Shown here one piece after another: positions 47,131-56,366 of a stretch of 64,000 bases of DNA; the first letter of the stretch is position 1; each line of letters begins with the position of its first letter. The notes under the pieces are model-generated. The model was not told the origin of the DNA and did not search any database. It was given only the letters and a program-made list of their open reading frames with translations. Source of the DNA: Parvibaculaceae bacterium (lineage in GTDB: Bacteria > Pseudomonadota > Alphaproteobacteria > Parvibaculales > Parvibaculaceae). The translations under genes and the position numbers were made by a program. Where the stretch lies: the NCBI GenBank assembly GCA_019636015.1, contig JAHBYJ010000001.1, positions 1,674,001-1,738,000 of the forward strand. The letters run 5' to 3'.

Positions 47131-47160
47131 GCCCTGTCCGGATACCGGACGGGGCGTTCT
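47131..47160 (+). terminator. Probable terminator after the LysM gene
   Basis: GCCCTGTCCGG (47131-47141) pairs with CCGGACGGGGC (47145-47155), one G-U pair, with a 3-base loop and a following GTTCTCTT. It separates the LysM gene from the ABC exporter. Confidence 0.65.
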
Positions 47161-47193
47161 CTTGTGGCCTGAAGGCGAGGAATAGCGGCACTC

Positions 47194-49122
47194 ATGTCGA
47201 GGCACCTGAACATGGCGACCCGCGATGGGCCCCACCCGGTAACGGGCGGGGCGGCGCCAGCGCGCGGCCGCCACTGGCAGACGCTTCTTGCCATGTTTCC
47301 CCGGCTCTGGCCAAAGGGCAGGGCGGACCTTCGGGCGCGCGTCGTCTTCGCCATGCTGGCGCTGATCGGCGCCAAGGCAATCACCGTCTATGTGCCTTTC
47401 CTCTACAAGGAGGCGGTGGACCGGCTCACGCCCGAAACGGTCGCCGCCGCCGTTCTCGTCGTACCAGTCATGCTGATCGTTGCTTATGGCGTCGGCCGCA
47501 TCATGATGGTGGCGCTGGCACAATTGCGCGATGCCGTTTTCGCCAAGGTCGGGCAGAACGCCGTGCGCGAACTCGCGGTCGAAACCTTCCGCCATCTCCA
47601 TGCGCTTTCGCTCCGCTTCCATCTTGAGCGGCGCACCGGCGGATTGTCGCGCGTCATCGAGCGCGGCACGAAAGGTATCGACTTCCTCTTGCGCTTTTCG
47701 CTCTTCAATATCGTGCCGACGATCATCGAGCTGGTACTTGTCTGCGTTATCCTCGCCTATGCTTTCGATATCCGCTATTCGCTCGTCACGGGCGGCACGG
47801 TCCTGCTCTACATGGTCTTCACGTTCGCAGTAACGGAATGGCGTACGCGCTTCCGCCGCGAGATGAACGATCTCGACACTGAAGCGAACACCAAGGCTGT
47901 CGACAGCCTTCTGAACTACGAGACTGTCAAATATTTCGGCAATGAGGATCACGAGGCGCGCCGCTTCGACCGCTCCATGCAGGGCTATGAGCGGGCTGCG
48001 ATCAAGACGACGACCTCGCTCTCGCTTCTCAATACCGGGCAGACCCTGATCTTCAGCGCCGGGCTCACGGCCCTCATGCTGATGGCGGCGCAGGGTATCG
48101 CCGAAGGTGCGATCACCGTCGGCGCCTTCGTCATGGTCAATGCCTATCTGATCCAGCTCTATCAGCCGCTCAATCTGCTCGGCACTGTCTATCGCGAAAT
48201 CCGCCAGGCGCTGATCGACATGGAAACCATGTTCGACCTGATGCAGGTTCCGGCGGAGATCAGGGACAAGCCCGGCGCTCCGCCGCTTCGCATTGAAGGC
48301 GGCGCCATCGAGTTCGACAACGTGAGTTTCTTCTACGATCCGAACCGGAAGATTCTGGATGGTGTGTCCTTCCGGGTAGAGCCCGGGCGAACGCTGGCGA
48401 TTGTCGGCCCCTCCGGCGCGGGGAAATCCACCATTGCCCGCATCCTGTTCCGTTTCTACGACATTTCGGCTGGCGCTGTGCGCATCGACGGGCAGGACAT
48501 AAGGGACGTGCAGCAGGCAACGCTTCGCGCGGCCATCGGCATGGTTCCGCAGGATACGGTGCTGTTCAACGACACGATCCGCTACAACATCCGCTATGGC
48601 CGCCCTGAAGCGAGCGAAGCCGAAGTGGAGGAGGCCGCAAGGCTCGCCCAGATCGGCTCCTTCATTGAAAGCCTGCCAGTGGGCTATGAAACGCGCGTGG
48701 GCGAGCGCGGATTGAAGCTCTCCGGCGGCGAGAAACAACGCGTCGCCATCGCCCGCACCATCCTGAAGAATCCGCCCATCCTGCTGCTCGACGAGGCGAC
48801 TTCCGCACTCGATACCCATACGGAGCGCGAAATCCAGACGGCCCTCCGCCGCGTGTCCGAGAACCGGACCACGCTCATCATCGCCCACCGCCTCTCGACC
48901 GTGGTCGATGCCGACGAAATCGTGGTGCTTGAAGCGGGCAGGGTCGTGGAGCGGGGAAGGCACGAGGAACTCCTTGCCCGGAACGGGGCCTATGCCGCCA
49001 TGTGGACCCGGCAACGTGAACGCGAGGCAGCGGAGGAGGCGGATGATGGAACGGAGGAGGAGGAACCGGTGCTTTCCGAACGCCGCAAGGCAGGCATCGA
49101 GGCTGATCCCGGATTTGCTTAA
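47194..49122 (+). CDS. Atm1/HMT1-type ABC exporter (half transporter)
   Basis: This 642-residue exporter has six TM helices in an ABC membrane domain (about 45-340) and an ATPase domain with Walker A GPSGAGKST (about 406-414), signature LSGGEKQRVAIARTIL, Walker B LLLDEATSALD and H-loop IIAHRLST. The segments RTGGLSRVIERGTKGIDFLL and ETVKYFGNE are typical of Atm1-like exporters, which move glutathione-linked or metal-sulfur compounds. Cargo is inferred from the family only. A charged C-terminal tail follows the ATPase. Confidence 0.9.
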   Translation: MSRHLNMATRDGPHPVTGGAAPARGRHWQTLLAMFPRLWPKGRADLRARVVFAMLALIGAKAITVYVPFLYKEAVDRLTPETVAAAVLVVPVMLIVAYGVGRIMMVALAQLRDAVFAKVGQNAVRELAVETFRHLHALSLRFHLERRTGGLSRVIERGTKGIDFLLRFSLFNIVPTIIELVLVCVILAYAFDIRYSLVTGGTVLLYMVFTFAVTEWRTRFRREMNDLDTEANTKAVDSLLNYETVKYFGNEDHEARRFDRSMQGYERAAIKTTTSLSLLNTGQTLIFSAGLTALMLMAAQGIAEGAITVGAFVMVNAYLIQLYQPLNLLGTVYREIRQALIDMETMFDLMQVPAEIRDKPGAPPLRIEGGAIEFDNVSFFYDPNRKILDGVSFRVEPGRTLAIVGPSGAGKSTIARILFRFYDISAGAVRIDGQDIRDVQQATLRAAIGMVPQDTVLFNDTIRYNIRYGRPEASEAEVEEAARLAQIGSFIESLPVGYETRVGERGLKLSGGEKQRVAIARTILKNPPILLLDEATSALDTHTEREIQTALRRVSENRTTLIIAHRLSTVVDADEIVVLEAGRVVERGRHEELLARNGAYAAMWTRQREREAAEEADDGTEEEEPVLSERRKAGIEADPGFA

Positions 49123-49185
49123 CCCGAAGCGCCCCGCAGGCTACACTGCACCGAGACCGGCGCCACAAGAGACAAGATCGCATCC

Positions 49186-49866
49186 ATGAACAGCCTGACT
49201 TCCATACTGACGCCTATCCACCGCGAGGGACATCGCTGGGTCATCATCTTCGCGGCGGTGACCGTTGTCCTCTTCATGATCTGGAATCCGCTGGGCTGGA
49301 TCGGCGTCATCTTGACGCTCTGGTGCCTCTATTTCTTCCGCGATCCGGATCGCGTGACGCCGACGCGGGCAGGGCTCGTCATCAGCCCGGCCGACGGCGT
49401 GGTCAACATGATCACGGAGGCGACACCTCCCGAGGAGCTGGGCCTCGGCGATATGACGCGGACCCGCGTCAGCATTTTCATGAACGTGTTCAATTGCCAT
49501 GTGAACCGTGCGCCCGTCGCGGGCAGGGTGAAGCGCGTGGCCTACCGGCCCGGCCTCTTCCTGAACGCCGATCTCGACAAGGCAAGCGATGCGAATGAAC
49601 GCAATTCGGTCGTGATAGAGCGGGCGGATGGCGAGGAAGTGGTGGTCGTCCAGATCGCAGGGCTCGTTGCGCGGCGCATTGTCTGCGACGTCACCGAGGG
49701 TCATGATCTCGCTGTAGGCGAACGCTTCGGCATCATCCGCTTCGGCAGCCGCCTCGATGTCTATCTGCCGAAAGGCGCGGTGCCGCTGGTCGCTGTCGGA
49801 CAGACGGCAATCGCAGGCGAAACCGTGCTGGCGGATCAGGCTCTGGCGGAACCGCATCATCTCTAG
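49186..49866 (+). CDS. psd: Phosphatidylserine decarboxylase
   Basis: This 226-residue short-type Psd has N-terminal membrane helices (near 18-45) and the conserved [11 protein letters not shown] and [13 protein letters not shown]. The RFGSR cleavage motif (G187-S188) is where the proenzyme self-cleaves to form the pyruvoyl group. It converts phosphatidylserine to phosphatidylethanolamine at the inner membrane. pssA follows 20 bases after the stop, so substrate-making and substrate-using enzymes are co-transcribed. Confidence 0.95.
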   Translation: MNSLTSILTPIHREGHRWVIIFAAVTVVLFMIWNPLGWIGVILTLWCLYFFRDPDRVTPTRAGLVISPADGVVNMITEATPPEELGLGDMTRTRVSIFMNVFNCHVNRAPVAGRVKRVAYRPGLFLNADLDKASDANERNSVVIERADGEEVVVVQIAGLVARRIVCDVTEGHDLAVGERFGIIRFGSRLDVYLPKGAVPLVAVGQTAIAGETVLADQALAEPHHL

Positions 49867-49886
49867 TTGACGGGAGGCCCACCAAT

Positions 49887-50753
49887 ATGGGCGATCCGAT
49901 ACCACCCTTCGAGCATCGTCCGGGCGCCGGCTTCCGGGCAGGCGAGACCATGCGGGCCCGCCGGGCGCGGCATTTCGCTCAACTGCCGGTCCGCACGATC
50001 ATCCCGAATGCGATCACCATTCTCGCGCTTTGCGCGGGCCTCACGGCCATTCGCTTCGCTATTGAAGGGCGCTTCGAAGCGGCCGTCGTCGCCATCATCA
50101 TCGCCTCGATCTTCGACGCACTGGACGGGCGCATTGCCCGCTTGCTTCACGGCTCGTCGAAATTCGGCGCGGAACTCGACTCGCTCACGGATTTCGTGAA
50201 TTTCGGCGTGGCACCCGTCGTCGTGCTCTATCTCTGGTCGCTGGGCGACATTGGCGGCATCGGCTGGATCGCGGTGCTGGGCTTTTCGGTCTGTAGCGCA
50301 CTGCGCCTCGCGCGCTTCAATGTCGCGCTGGAGGACCCGGACAAGCCTGTCTGGACAGGAAACTATTTCGTTGGCGTGCCTGCGCCTGCGGCGGCCGGCC
50401 TCGTCATGCTGCCGCTCTATCTTTCGTTCACCGGCGTCACTTGGATGCAGGATGTCCCCATCCTGATCGCGCTTCACGCCATGGCGATCGCTTTCCTCAT
50501 GGTCAGTCAGATACCGACCTTCTCCGGAAAGCGCATGGGACTGCGCATCCGTCGCGACATGGTTTTGCCAATTCTGCTGCTGGTGGGCATGAGCGCGGCG
50601 ATCATCCTGAGCTATCCCTGGATCGCCTTCACCGGCCTTTGCGCCATCTATCTCGCTTCGATTCCCCTAGCGGTCATGCGTTACCGCCATCACAAGCAGC
50701 GCATGGAAGACGCCATGGAGGAAAAGGACGAGGACAGTGTCGAAAACGGGTAG
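49887..50753 (+). CDS. pssA: CDP-diacylglycerol-serine O-phosphatidyltransferase
   Basis: This 288-residue CDP-alcohol phosphotransferase has the full active-site motif D77-x2-D80-G-x2-A84-R85-x8-G94-x3-D98-x3-D102 and about eight hydrophobic segments. It makes phosphatidylserine from CDP-diacylglycerol and serine, the substrate for the preceding psd. A 20-30 residue Arg-rich N-terminal tail precedes the membrane part. The C-terminus is acidic. Confidence 0.95.
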   Translation: MGDPIPPFEHRPGAGFRAGETMRARRARHFAQLPVRTIIPNAITILALCAGLTAIRFAIEGRFEAAVVAIIIASIFDALDGRIARLLHGSSKFGAELDSLTDFVNFGVAPVVVLYLWSLGDIGGIGWIAVLGFSVCSALRLARFNVALEDPDKPVWTGNYFVGVPAPAAAGLVMLPLYLSFTGVTWMQDVPILIALHAMAIAFLMVSQIPTFSGKRMGLRIRRDMVLPILLLVGMSAAIILSYPWIAFTGLCAIYLASIPLAVMRYRHHKQRMEDAMEEKDEDSVENG

Positions 50754-50757
50754 AAGG

Positions 50758-50958
50758 CTACTCGCCGTTGCCCTTGTCCGCCGGCTCGCTGTTGCGAGCC
50801 CCGCTGCTTCCGCTCATCGCATGGCGCTTTAACGCGCCCGATGCATCGAAAATCGGCTCGATGCGCCGATAGGCTCCGGCCGAACGTGAAAGATGTTCCG
50901 GCATTTGAAACTCCACAGGCCGGTCATTCTTCACGGCCTTGCTCCATTGAGATGTCAT
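50758..50958 (-). CDS. Possible small protein overlapping a methyltransferase 3' end
   Basis: This is a 66-residue frame starting at ATG 50958, overlapping the end of the upstream methyltransferase by 35 bases. Residues 8-45 (VKNDRPVEFQMPEHLSR onward) look like ordinary protein rather than antisense noise, and it fills an otherwise empty gap before the convergent pssA. The ribosome site is weak. No function is suggested. Confidence 0.35.
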   Translation of the reverse strand: MTSQWSKAVKNDRPVEFQMPEHLSRSAGAYRRIEPIFDASGALKRHAMSGSSGARNSEPADKGNGE

Positions 50959-52252
50959 CGTCGCTTTCGTCCGCTGCGTCGTCAGCGGCTTCTGCCTCCG
51001 TGAGGTCGGGCCTTTCCATTGGAAGGGCGCGGCGCGCATGAATGAGAGCGAGAGACAAGTGCCCTGACTCGAGGGCCTGGTTGCGCGCGAGCCACAGATT
51101 GCCCTCACGCATCAAGATGGGAAGCGTTTCCGGCGGAAGTTTGGCGTTTTGCAGGCAATCGTGGAATCGCCGCAGCCCTTCTCTGACGAGCGGCAGATAC
51201 TTTGCGGTCAGGTCGTCGAACCTTTCCACAATGTAATCCTGGGCTTCCAGTGCCTCGCGATATTCAGCCTCGGTCCATGGAGCGGCGCCATCGGGCTCCG
51301 CCGCGCGCCAATGCGCCACGGCTTGCGAAATCGGCCGGTCCGGATTTCCGTCGAGCACAAAGTCGGTGAGCAGAAGCGAGCCATCCTCTTTCAGTGCGCG
51401 ATGGAGCGCGGAGAGCATGCCCGCGCGATCTTCCACCGCGAACATGGCCTCGCGCATGATCACCGCCGAATACCGGCCGGCAGGGCCGAAATCGTCGTCA
51501 CCAAGCCCCCCGAGTTCCGCAGGGCGGATATTGGCCGTTTCCGACATACCGGCGGCTTGCGACAGCGCCGCCGCGGCCTGTGCCAGTTCCCGGTCGCTTT
51601 CAATGCCGGTCAGCTGCGCGCCGGTTGCCTGTGCAGCCGCGCGCATGCCACCGCCCAGCCCCGGCGCAAGGTCGAGGCAGAAATCGCCTTTGGTGAGCCG
51701 GGCCGGTGCGGCCACGCGAAGCGCAAAATCCGCGCCGCCGGGAAGGCTGAAGCCGTCGCCCCAGAGTTTTTGCAGCAGCTCGACGCGTGTGAGCGGTGGG
51801 GTTGGTTCTTCGGTCCTCTCCTTCGCCGGCTCGGCTGCGGCCGCGCGCACAACCGTCTTGCGCTTCCACCGCTTGATGCCGCGTGAACGGGCGAGCGCGT
51901 CCGTGTCGACACCCTCCCACCAGGCGATCAGACGAAGGAAAATGTCCTTGATGAGTGAAGCCTGAACCGGCTGCTTCGGGCCTGCCTGTTCGTTTCCCCC
52001 GGATTTTCCGCTTTCGGTCTTCTCCCGCGGGGAGCCTGAGCCGGCCTTGCCGGATTTCTTTGCGCCCGCAGGCTCGCTGAGTGCGCGTTCGACGGCGGCC
52101 TTCTGCGCTTCGTTCAGCTTGCGCATGCGCTTGAACCGCGCGATCGCTTCCGCCGACATCTGCTCGAGGCAAGCATTGAAGACGGCAATGGGCATCGCCT
52201 GCAGCTCGTCGCTGCCGACCGTTGCCAGATTGACTTGCGTCCCGTTGCTCAT
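50924..52252 (-). CDS. SAM-dependent methyltransferase with long N-terminal region
   Basis: This 442-residue protein has an N-terminal helical part (1-60), a Lys/Gly/Ser-rich linker (about 60-95) and a class I methyltransferase domain (about 185-340) with motif I LDLAPGLGGGMRAAA and motif II GIESD. The glycine loop reads APGLGGG instead of the usual E/DxGxGxG. The tail is acidic. The substrate is unknown. I chose ATG 52252 (MSNGTQVN); the longer frame to 52354 is not supported. Confidence 0.78.
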   Translation of the reverse strand: MSNGTQVNLATVGSDELQAMPIAVFNACLEQMSAEAIARFKRMRKLNEAQKAAVERALSEPAGAKKSGKAGSGSPREKTESGKSGGNEQAGPKQPVQASLIKDIFLRLIAWWEGVDTDALARSRGIKRWKRKTVVRAAAAEPAKERTEEPTPPLTRVELLQKLWGDGFSLPGGADFALRVAAPARLTKGDFCLDLAPGLGGGMRAAAQATGAQLTGIESDRELAQAAAALSQAAGMSETANIRPAELGGLGDDDFGPAGRYSAVIMREAMFAVEDRAGMLSALHRALKEDGSLLLTDFVLDGNPDRPISQAVAHWRAAEPDGAAPWTEAEYREALEAQDYIVERFDDLTAKYLPLVREGLRRFHDCLQNAKLPPETLPILMREGNLWLARNQALESGHLSLALIHARRALPMERPDLTEAEAADDAADESDDDISMEQGREE

Positions 52253-52480
52253 GGTCCCGAGTTTCGATTGGGCGGCCGTCTTTCTCGCCGCCGCCGGACA
52301 GTCCGGCCTCCTGGAAAGCGCAGGAAGGCCAACATCCTTAATGCCATAAACCACGTTAAATCATGGTTTCCGTGCCTCCTGAGCCTGTTAACCGCGAGTA
52401 AACTCGTGGCTTTCCTTTTGTCCCGGAATGGCTCAATTTACGCGCGCTCGAAGTGAATCAGGGGTGGGGAGCGCCGTTTC

Positions 52481-54775
52481 ATGGGAAAGACCGGAAATCC
52501 GTTCACGCGCTATCCGCGAACCACAATCATGCTTTGCATTGTGGCGTTCACGGCGGCCGCGCTCGGCATGCTCAATTTCTCTCTCTCCTATGACACCCGG
52601 GTCTATTTCAATCCCGAGGGCGCGGACTACGCAAAGCTCCGACATTTCGAGGCAAAATACGGACAGGACAACAGTGTACTGATGGTTGTCTCGGCACCGG
52701 GCCGGAAGATGACCGAGCCGGAGATGCTAGCTGCGCTCCGTGACCTGGTGGCACGCGCCTGGACCTTGCCGCATTCGACGCGTGTGGATGCCCTGACGAA
52801 CTTTCCGCATGTCGTGTCCGATGCCGACAGTTTTTCGGTTAGCGATCTCGTTCCCGCGGACGGGCCGATCGAAGATGCGGAGGCGCACGAGATCGAGCGT
52901 ATTGCGCTAGACGATCTGCTGATCCGCAACAGGCTTCTCTCCGAGGATGCGGAAACCGCCGGTGTCCTCGTCAACTTCAATCTGCCCGATGAAGCCTCCG
53001 CCGAAGTGCGGGCGATCGTGGATGCGGTCCGGGCGCTCGCTGCCGCCTTCGAAGCGGACCATCCCGGCATTGAAGTGAGGCTCACCGGCAATGTGATGCT
53101 CATGGCGACCTTCTCCGAAGCCGCCATGATCGACATCATCTATCTCATTCCGATCAGCCTCGGCGTCACGGGCCTTGTCATGCTGGTCTTTGTGCGGGCG
53201 CTCCTGCCGAGCCTCGCCATCCTGTCGCTGCTGGGCCTGTCGAGCGCCGCGGCCATGGGCATTGTCGGCTGGTGGGGATACGACATCAACACATCAACCG
53301 TGTCCTCGCCTGTGGTCATCATGACGGTGAACATGGCGGCGGCAGTGCGTCTGGTAACAACCGCCTTGCATGCCCTCGGCCGGGGCAAGACGCAACAGGA
53401 GGCGATAGCCGAAGCTGTATCGGTCAATCTGTGGCCGATCTTTCTCACCAGTTCGACCACGATCGTCGGCTTCCTGTCGATGAATCTTGCCGATGCACCA
53501 CCGCTGCAGCAGCAGGGAAACATCGTCGCGCTCGGCATTGTCATCGCCTTTGTCTTTACCTTCACCTGGCTGCCGGCCGTGCTGTCCTTGATGAAGCTGA
53601 AGCCTGCGGTGCAGCGGTCAGAGCGGTTCATGGTGAGCCTCGGTCATTTCGTCAACCGCTACTATCGTCAGCTCTTCTTCCTTTGCAGTGCGATCGTGAT
53701 TGCCTGCGGTGTATGGCTTGCCGAAATTCGTCTCGACGACGATTTTGCACGCTATTTCGACGAGCATTTCGATTTCCGTCAGGCGTCGGATTTCGCTGAG
53801 GACCGCCTGACGGGTCTTAACATCGTGGAGTTCGATATCGGTTCTTCCGGCAGCGGTGGCGTGTTCGAGCCTGCCTATCAGGCGAAGCTCGCCGAGTTCG
53901 GAGACTGGCTCCGCGCCCAGCCGGGCGTCGCGAGCGCTGCTGTCGTTTCCGACATCACCGAGCGGGTACACGACGCGATGAACCCGGGCGCAGAGGCCGG
54001 CCGCCTGCCGGCCGACCGGGAAACCACCGCGCAATACTTCCTGCTCTACGAATTGTCGTTGCCTTTCGGCGCCTCGCTCAACGACCGCGTGGATGTCGCA
54101 CGCAGCTCGAGCCGCGTAACGGTGATCCTGCGGCACATGACCTCGGCCCAAATTCGCGAATTTGACGAACGGGCGGCAGCCTGGCTCGCCGCCAATGCGC
54201 CGCCGGAAATGCAGGCGCAGGCAACGGGCCTCAATGTCCTCTTCGCAAACCTCTCCGGCTCCAACATCCGCTCGATGATCCTTGCCACACTTGTTTCTCT
54301 AGTCGTCATTGCGTTCATCGTCGGGCTGGCGCTTCGAAGCGCCGTCTATGGCGCCCTCAGCATCTTTCTCAATCTGCTGCCTTCATTGGTCGGCTTCGGC
54401 CTGTGGGGGCTCCTCTATGGGGAAATCGGCCTTGCGGCTTCGGTCGTCACAGCCATGACCATCGGGCTGATCGTCGACGACACGATCTACTTCCTCCTGA
54501 TGTACCGCCAGGCGAGGGAAAGAGGCCTTCCGCCCGACGAAGCGATCAACCATGTCTTCTCGACAGTGGGCGTCGCCATGCTGGTCATCACCGTATCGTT
54601 GACGGTCGGCTTCGGGATTCTCGTGTTCTCGGGCTTCGAGGTGAACCGGCTGCTCGGCGCGATGACGGCGCTCGTCATTCTGTCCAATCTCTTCATCGAT
54701 TGGCTCATGTTGCCGCCGGTCATGCGGATTCTCGAGAACAGCCGCGCCCGCCGGAAATTAGCCGTTGCATCATAA
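52481..54775 (+). CDS. RND/MMPL (HAE3-type) transporter
   Basis: This 764-residue integral membrane protein has the RND two-fold plan. TM1 (16-36) is followed by a periplasmic domain (about 37-210) starting DTRVYFNPEGADY, TM2-6, TM7, a second periplasmic domain (about 420-600) and TM8-12. The conserved DDTIYFLLMYRQARERG stretch is in the last TM bundle. HAE3/MMPL relatives move hydrophobic lipids such as hopanoids or other envelope lipids; cargo here is unknown. It stands alone, without an adaptor gene. Confidence 0.88.
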   Translation: MGKTGNPFTRYPRTTIMLCIVAFTAAALGMLNFSLSYDTRVYFNPEGADYAKLRHFEAKYGQDNSVLMVVSAPGRKMTEPEMLAALRDLVARAWTLPHSTRVDALTNFPHVVSDADSFSVSDLVPADGPIEDAEAHEIERIALDDLLIRNRLLSEDAETAGVLVNFNLPDEASAEVRAIVDAVRALAAAFEADHPGIEVRLTGNVMLMATFSEAAMIDIIYLIPISLGVTGLVMLVFVRALLPSLAILSLLGLSSAAAMGIVGWWGYDINTSTVSSPVVIMTVNMAAAVRLVTTALHALGRGKTQQEAIAEAVSVNLWPIFLTSSTTIVGFLSMNLADAPPLQQQGNIVALGIVIAFVFTFTWLPAVLSLMKLKPAVQRSERFMVSLGHFVNRYYRQLFFLCSAIVIACGVWLAEIRLDDDFARYFDEHFDFRQASDFAEDRLTGLNIVEFDIGSSGSGGVFEPAYQAKLAEFGDWLRAQPGVASAAVVSDITERVHDAMNPGAEAGRLPADRETTAQYFLLYELSLPFGASLNDRVDVARSSSRVTVILRHMTSAQIREFDERAAAWLAANAPPEMQAQATGLNVLFANLSGSNIRSMILATLVSLVVIAFIVGLALRSAVYGALSIFLNLLPSLVGFGLWGLLYGEIGLAASVVTAMTIGLIVDDTIYFLLMYRQARERGLPPDEAINHVFSTVGVAMLVITVSLTVGFGILVFSGFEVNRLLGAMTALVILSNLFIDWLMLPPVMRILENSRARRKLAVAS

Positions 54776-54911
54776 AGTCGTGGTTTTTTAATGGGTTAAA
54801 AGAGGCTGTTAATCATTCATTAAGGTTTGTGATGCGGGGCACTACGCATTCCCCTATGGTGCAATGCAGTTGTGTCAAGTTGCATCGAGTTGAGTAAAGT
54901 CAGGTGGGCCA

Positions 54912-56366
54912 GTGATCAGGACTTATGAACAACTGACAGGTGCGGAAGGCCGGAAGATGTTTTACCGGGCGGAGCGGTTCCGCCCCGAACAGCTTTTCAG
55001 CGAATCCGTGCCTGCCGTCTTCTTCGAGAATGAGCAGACCTCTCTCAAGAACCTCAGCATGACGGGGCTCGCCTTCCAGAGCGCCCGTTCGGATGGCTGG
55101 GAAGAGCGGATCGGCTCGGAAATGCCCTTCGAGCTTCGCGTCGGCAATGCGCGGCTTTACGGCGGCTCGGGCCGCATCCGCCGCACCGAGCCTCACGGTG
55201 TCCGCACCCTTGTCGGCCTGGAATTCACCTCCGGCTACCTCGACATTCCCGCCATCATCAGCGAGCACGACAATCTGGTTCTCTCTCAGGCGCTAGCCGA
55301 TCCGCATTTCGGCATGTCGGAGGACATTCTCCCGGAGTTCCTTCAGCTTTGCACCGAGATCGTGAACCTCTTCCGCTCCTACAAGGATCTGCTGGAAACC
55401 TATGAAGCGCGCCTGAAGGCAACCGGGCCGGAGCGCGAGAAACTGTTGCACGAAGCATTGATCGCCTGCGAAGACCGCATGGTGCCGCAGTGGAAAGAGC
55501 TATGGTATCGCGGCAACGACGTGCTGGAATCCGTCTGGTCGGACCCGGCCGTGCTTGCGCGCCACAAGCGCTATGCCGAGCGCGTTCTCACGCCCGATTT
55601 CATGCCGGGCGCGGTAATGAAGCGCTGCTACGAAAAACCGCTCGGCTATCCCGGCGACTACCAGATCATGAACTACGTCTATGAGTGGCAGCGCGTGGGC
55701 AACACGCCCTACGAAAAGCTGTTGCATCGCATCGGCATCGAAACAGGCGCCTGCGTCGGCACGCGCCTGCGCATGACGCAGAAGATCATTGCCGAACGGG
55801 TGGCGGAAAATCCCGGCGACGAACCGCTCAATATTGCCAATCTCGGTTGCGGTTCGGCCTATGAGGTCTACGACTATCTGAAGATCGGCAAGCTGCCTCG
55901 CCCGGTAAACTTCACCCTGATCGATCAGGATCATCGCGCGCTCACTCATGCCTATGAGCATGCCTATCCGGAGGTGGTGCGCCATGCCGGCCGTGCCAGG
56001 GTGCAGTGCCTGCAGGCATCCTTTGCGCAATTGCTGAAGGCGGGTGCGCTCTTCCGCACTCTGCCGCCGCAGGATGTGATCTACAGCCTTGGCCTTTACG
56101 ACTACCTCTCGGCCCGGCGCGCGAAGGCGCTCACCCGCGATCTCTATGAGCAGGTGAAGCCGGGCGGCAAGCTCATCCTCGCCAATGTGAAGAAGGGCCG
56201 GGAAAGCTGCGAATGGCCGCTTGAATTCGTGACCGACTGGAGCCTGATCTACCGGACCGAACAGGACATGCTCGATCTGCTCGAAGGGCTCGACGTGGCG
56301 AATGTCACGATCGAGGTCGACTCGACGAAGTGCATCTATCTGATGGTGGCGGACAAGCCGGCCTAG
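54912..56366 (+). CDS. PilZ-domain SAM methyltransferase, PhcB-like
   Basis: This 484-residue protein has two parts. The N-terminal PilZ-like domain (about 17-112) has a basic RAERFR start and NLSMTG (47-52), matching the c-di-GMP binding pattern. The C-terminal methyltransferase (about 225-484) has KPLGYPGDY (242-250), characteristic of the family annotated for 3-hydroxypalmitate methyl ester (PhcB) synthesis, and motif I NLGCGSAYE (310-318). It probably methylates a fatty acid or similar acceptor under c-di-GMP control; that role is inferred. The start is GTG 54912 with AGGTGG upstream. Its stop overlaps that of the convergent histidine kinase by 4 bases. Confidence 0.82.
   Translation: MIRTYEQLTGAEGRKMFYRAERFRPEQLFSESVPAVFFENEQTSLKNLSMTGLAFQSARSDGWEERIGSEMPFELRVGNARLYGGSGRIRRTEPHGVRTLVGLEFTSGYLDIPAIISEHDNLVLSQALADPHFGMSEDILPEFLQLCTEIVNLFRSYKDLLETYEARLKATGPEREKLLHEALIACEDRMVPQWKELWYRGNDVLESVWSDPAVLARHKRYAERVLTPDFMPGAVMKRCYEKPLGYPGDYQIMNYVYEWQRVGNTPYEKLLHRIGIETGACVGTRLRMTQKIIAERVAENPGDEPLNIANLGCGSAYEVYDYLKIGKLPRPVNFTLIDQDHRALTHAYEHAYPEVVRHAGRARVQCLQASFAQLLKAGALFRTLPPQDVIYSLGLYDYLSARRAKALTRDLYEQVKPGGKLILANVKKGRESCEWPLEFVTDWSLIYRTEQDMLDLLEGLDVANVTIEVDSTKCIYLMVADKPA

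Noticed and set aside
45967..49014. 1015-residue minus-strand frame
   Set aside because: It runs antisense to the LysM and Atm1-type genes, whose domains are unambiguous; long antisense frames are common in GC-rich DNA.
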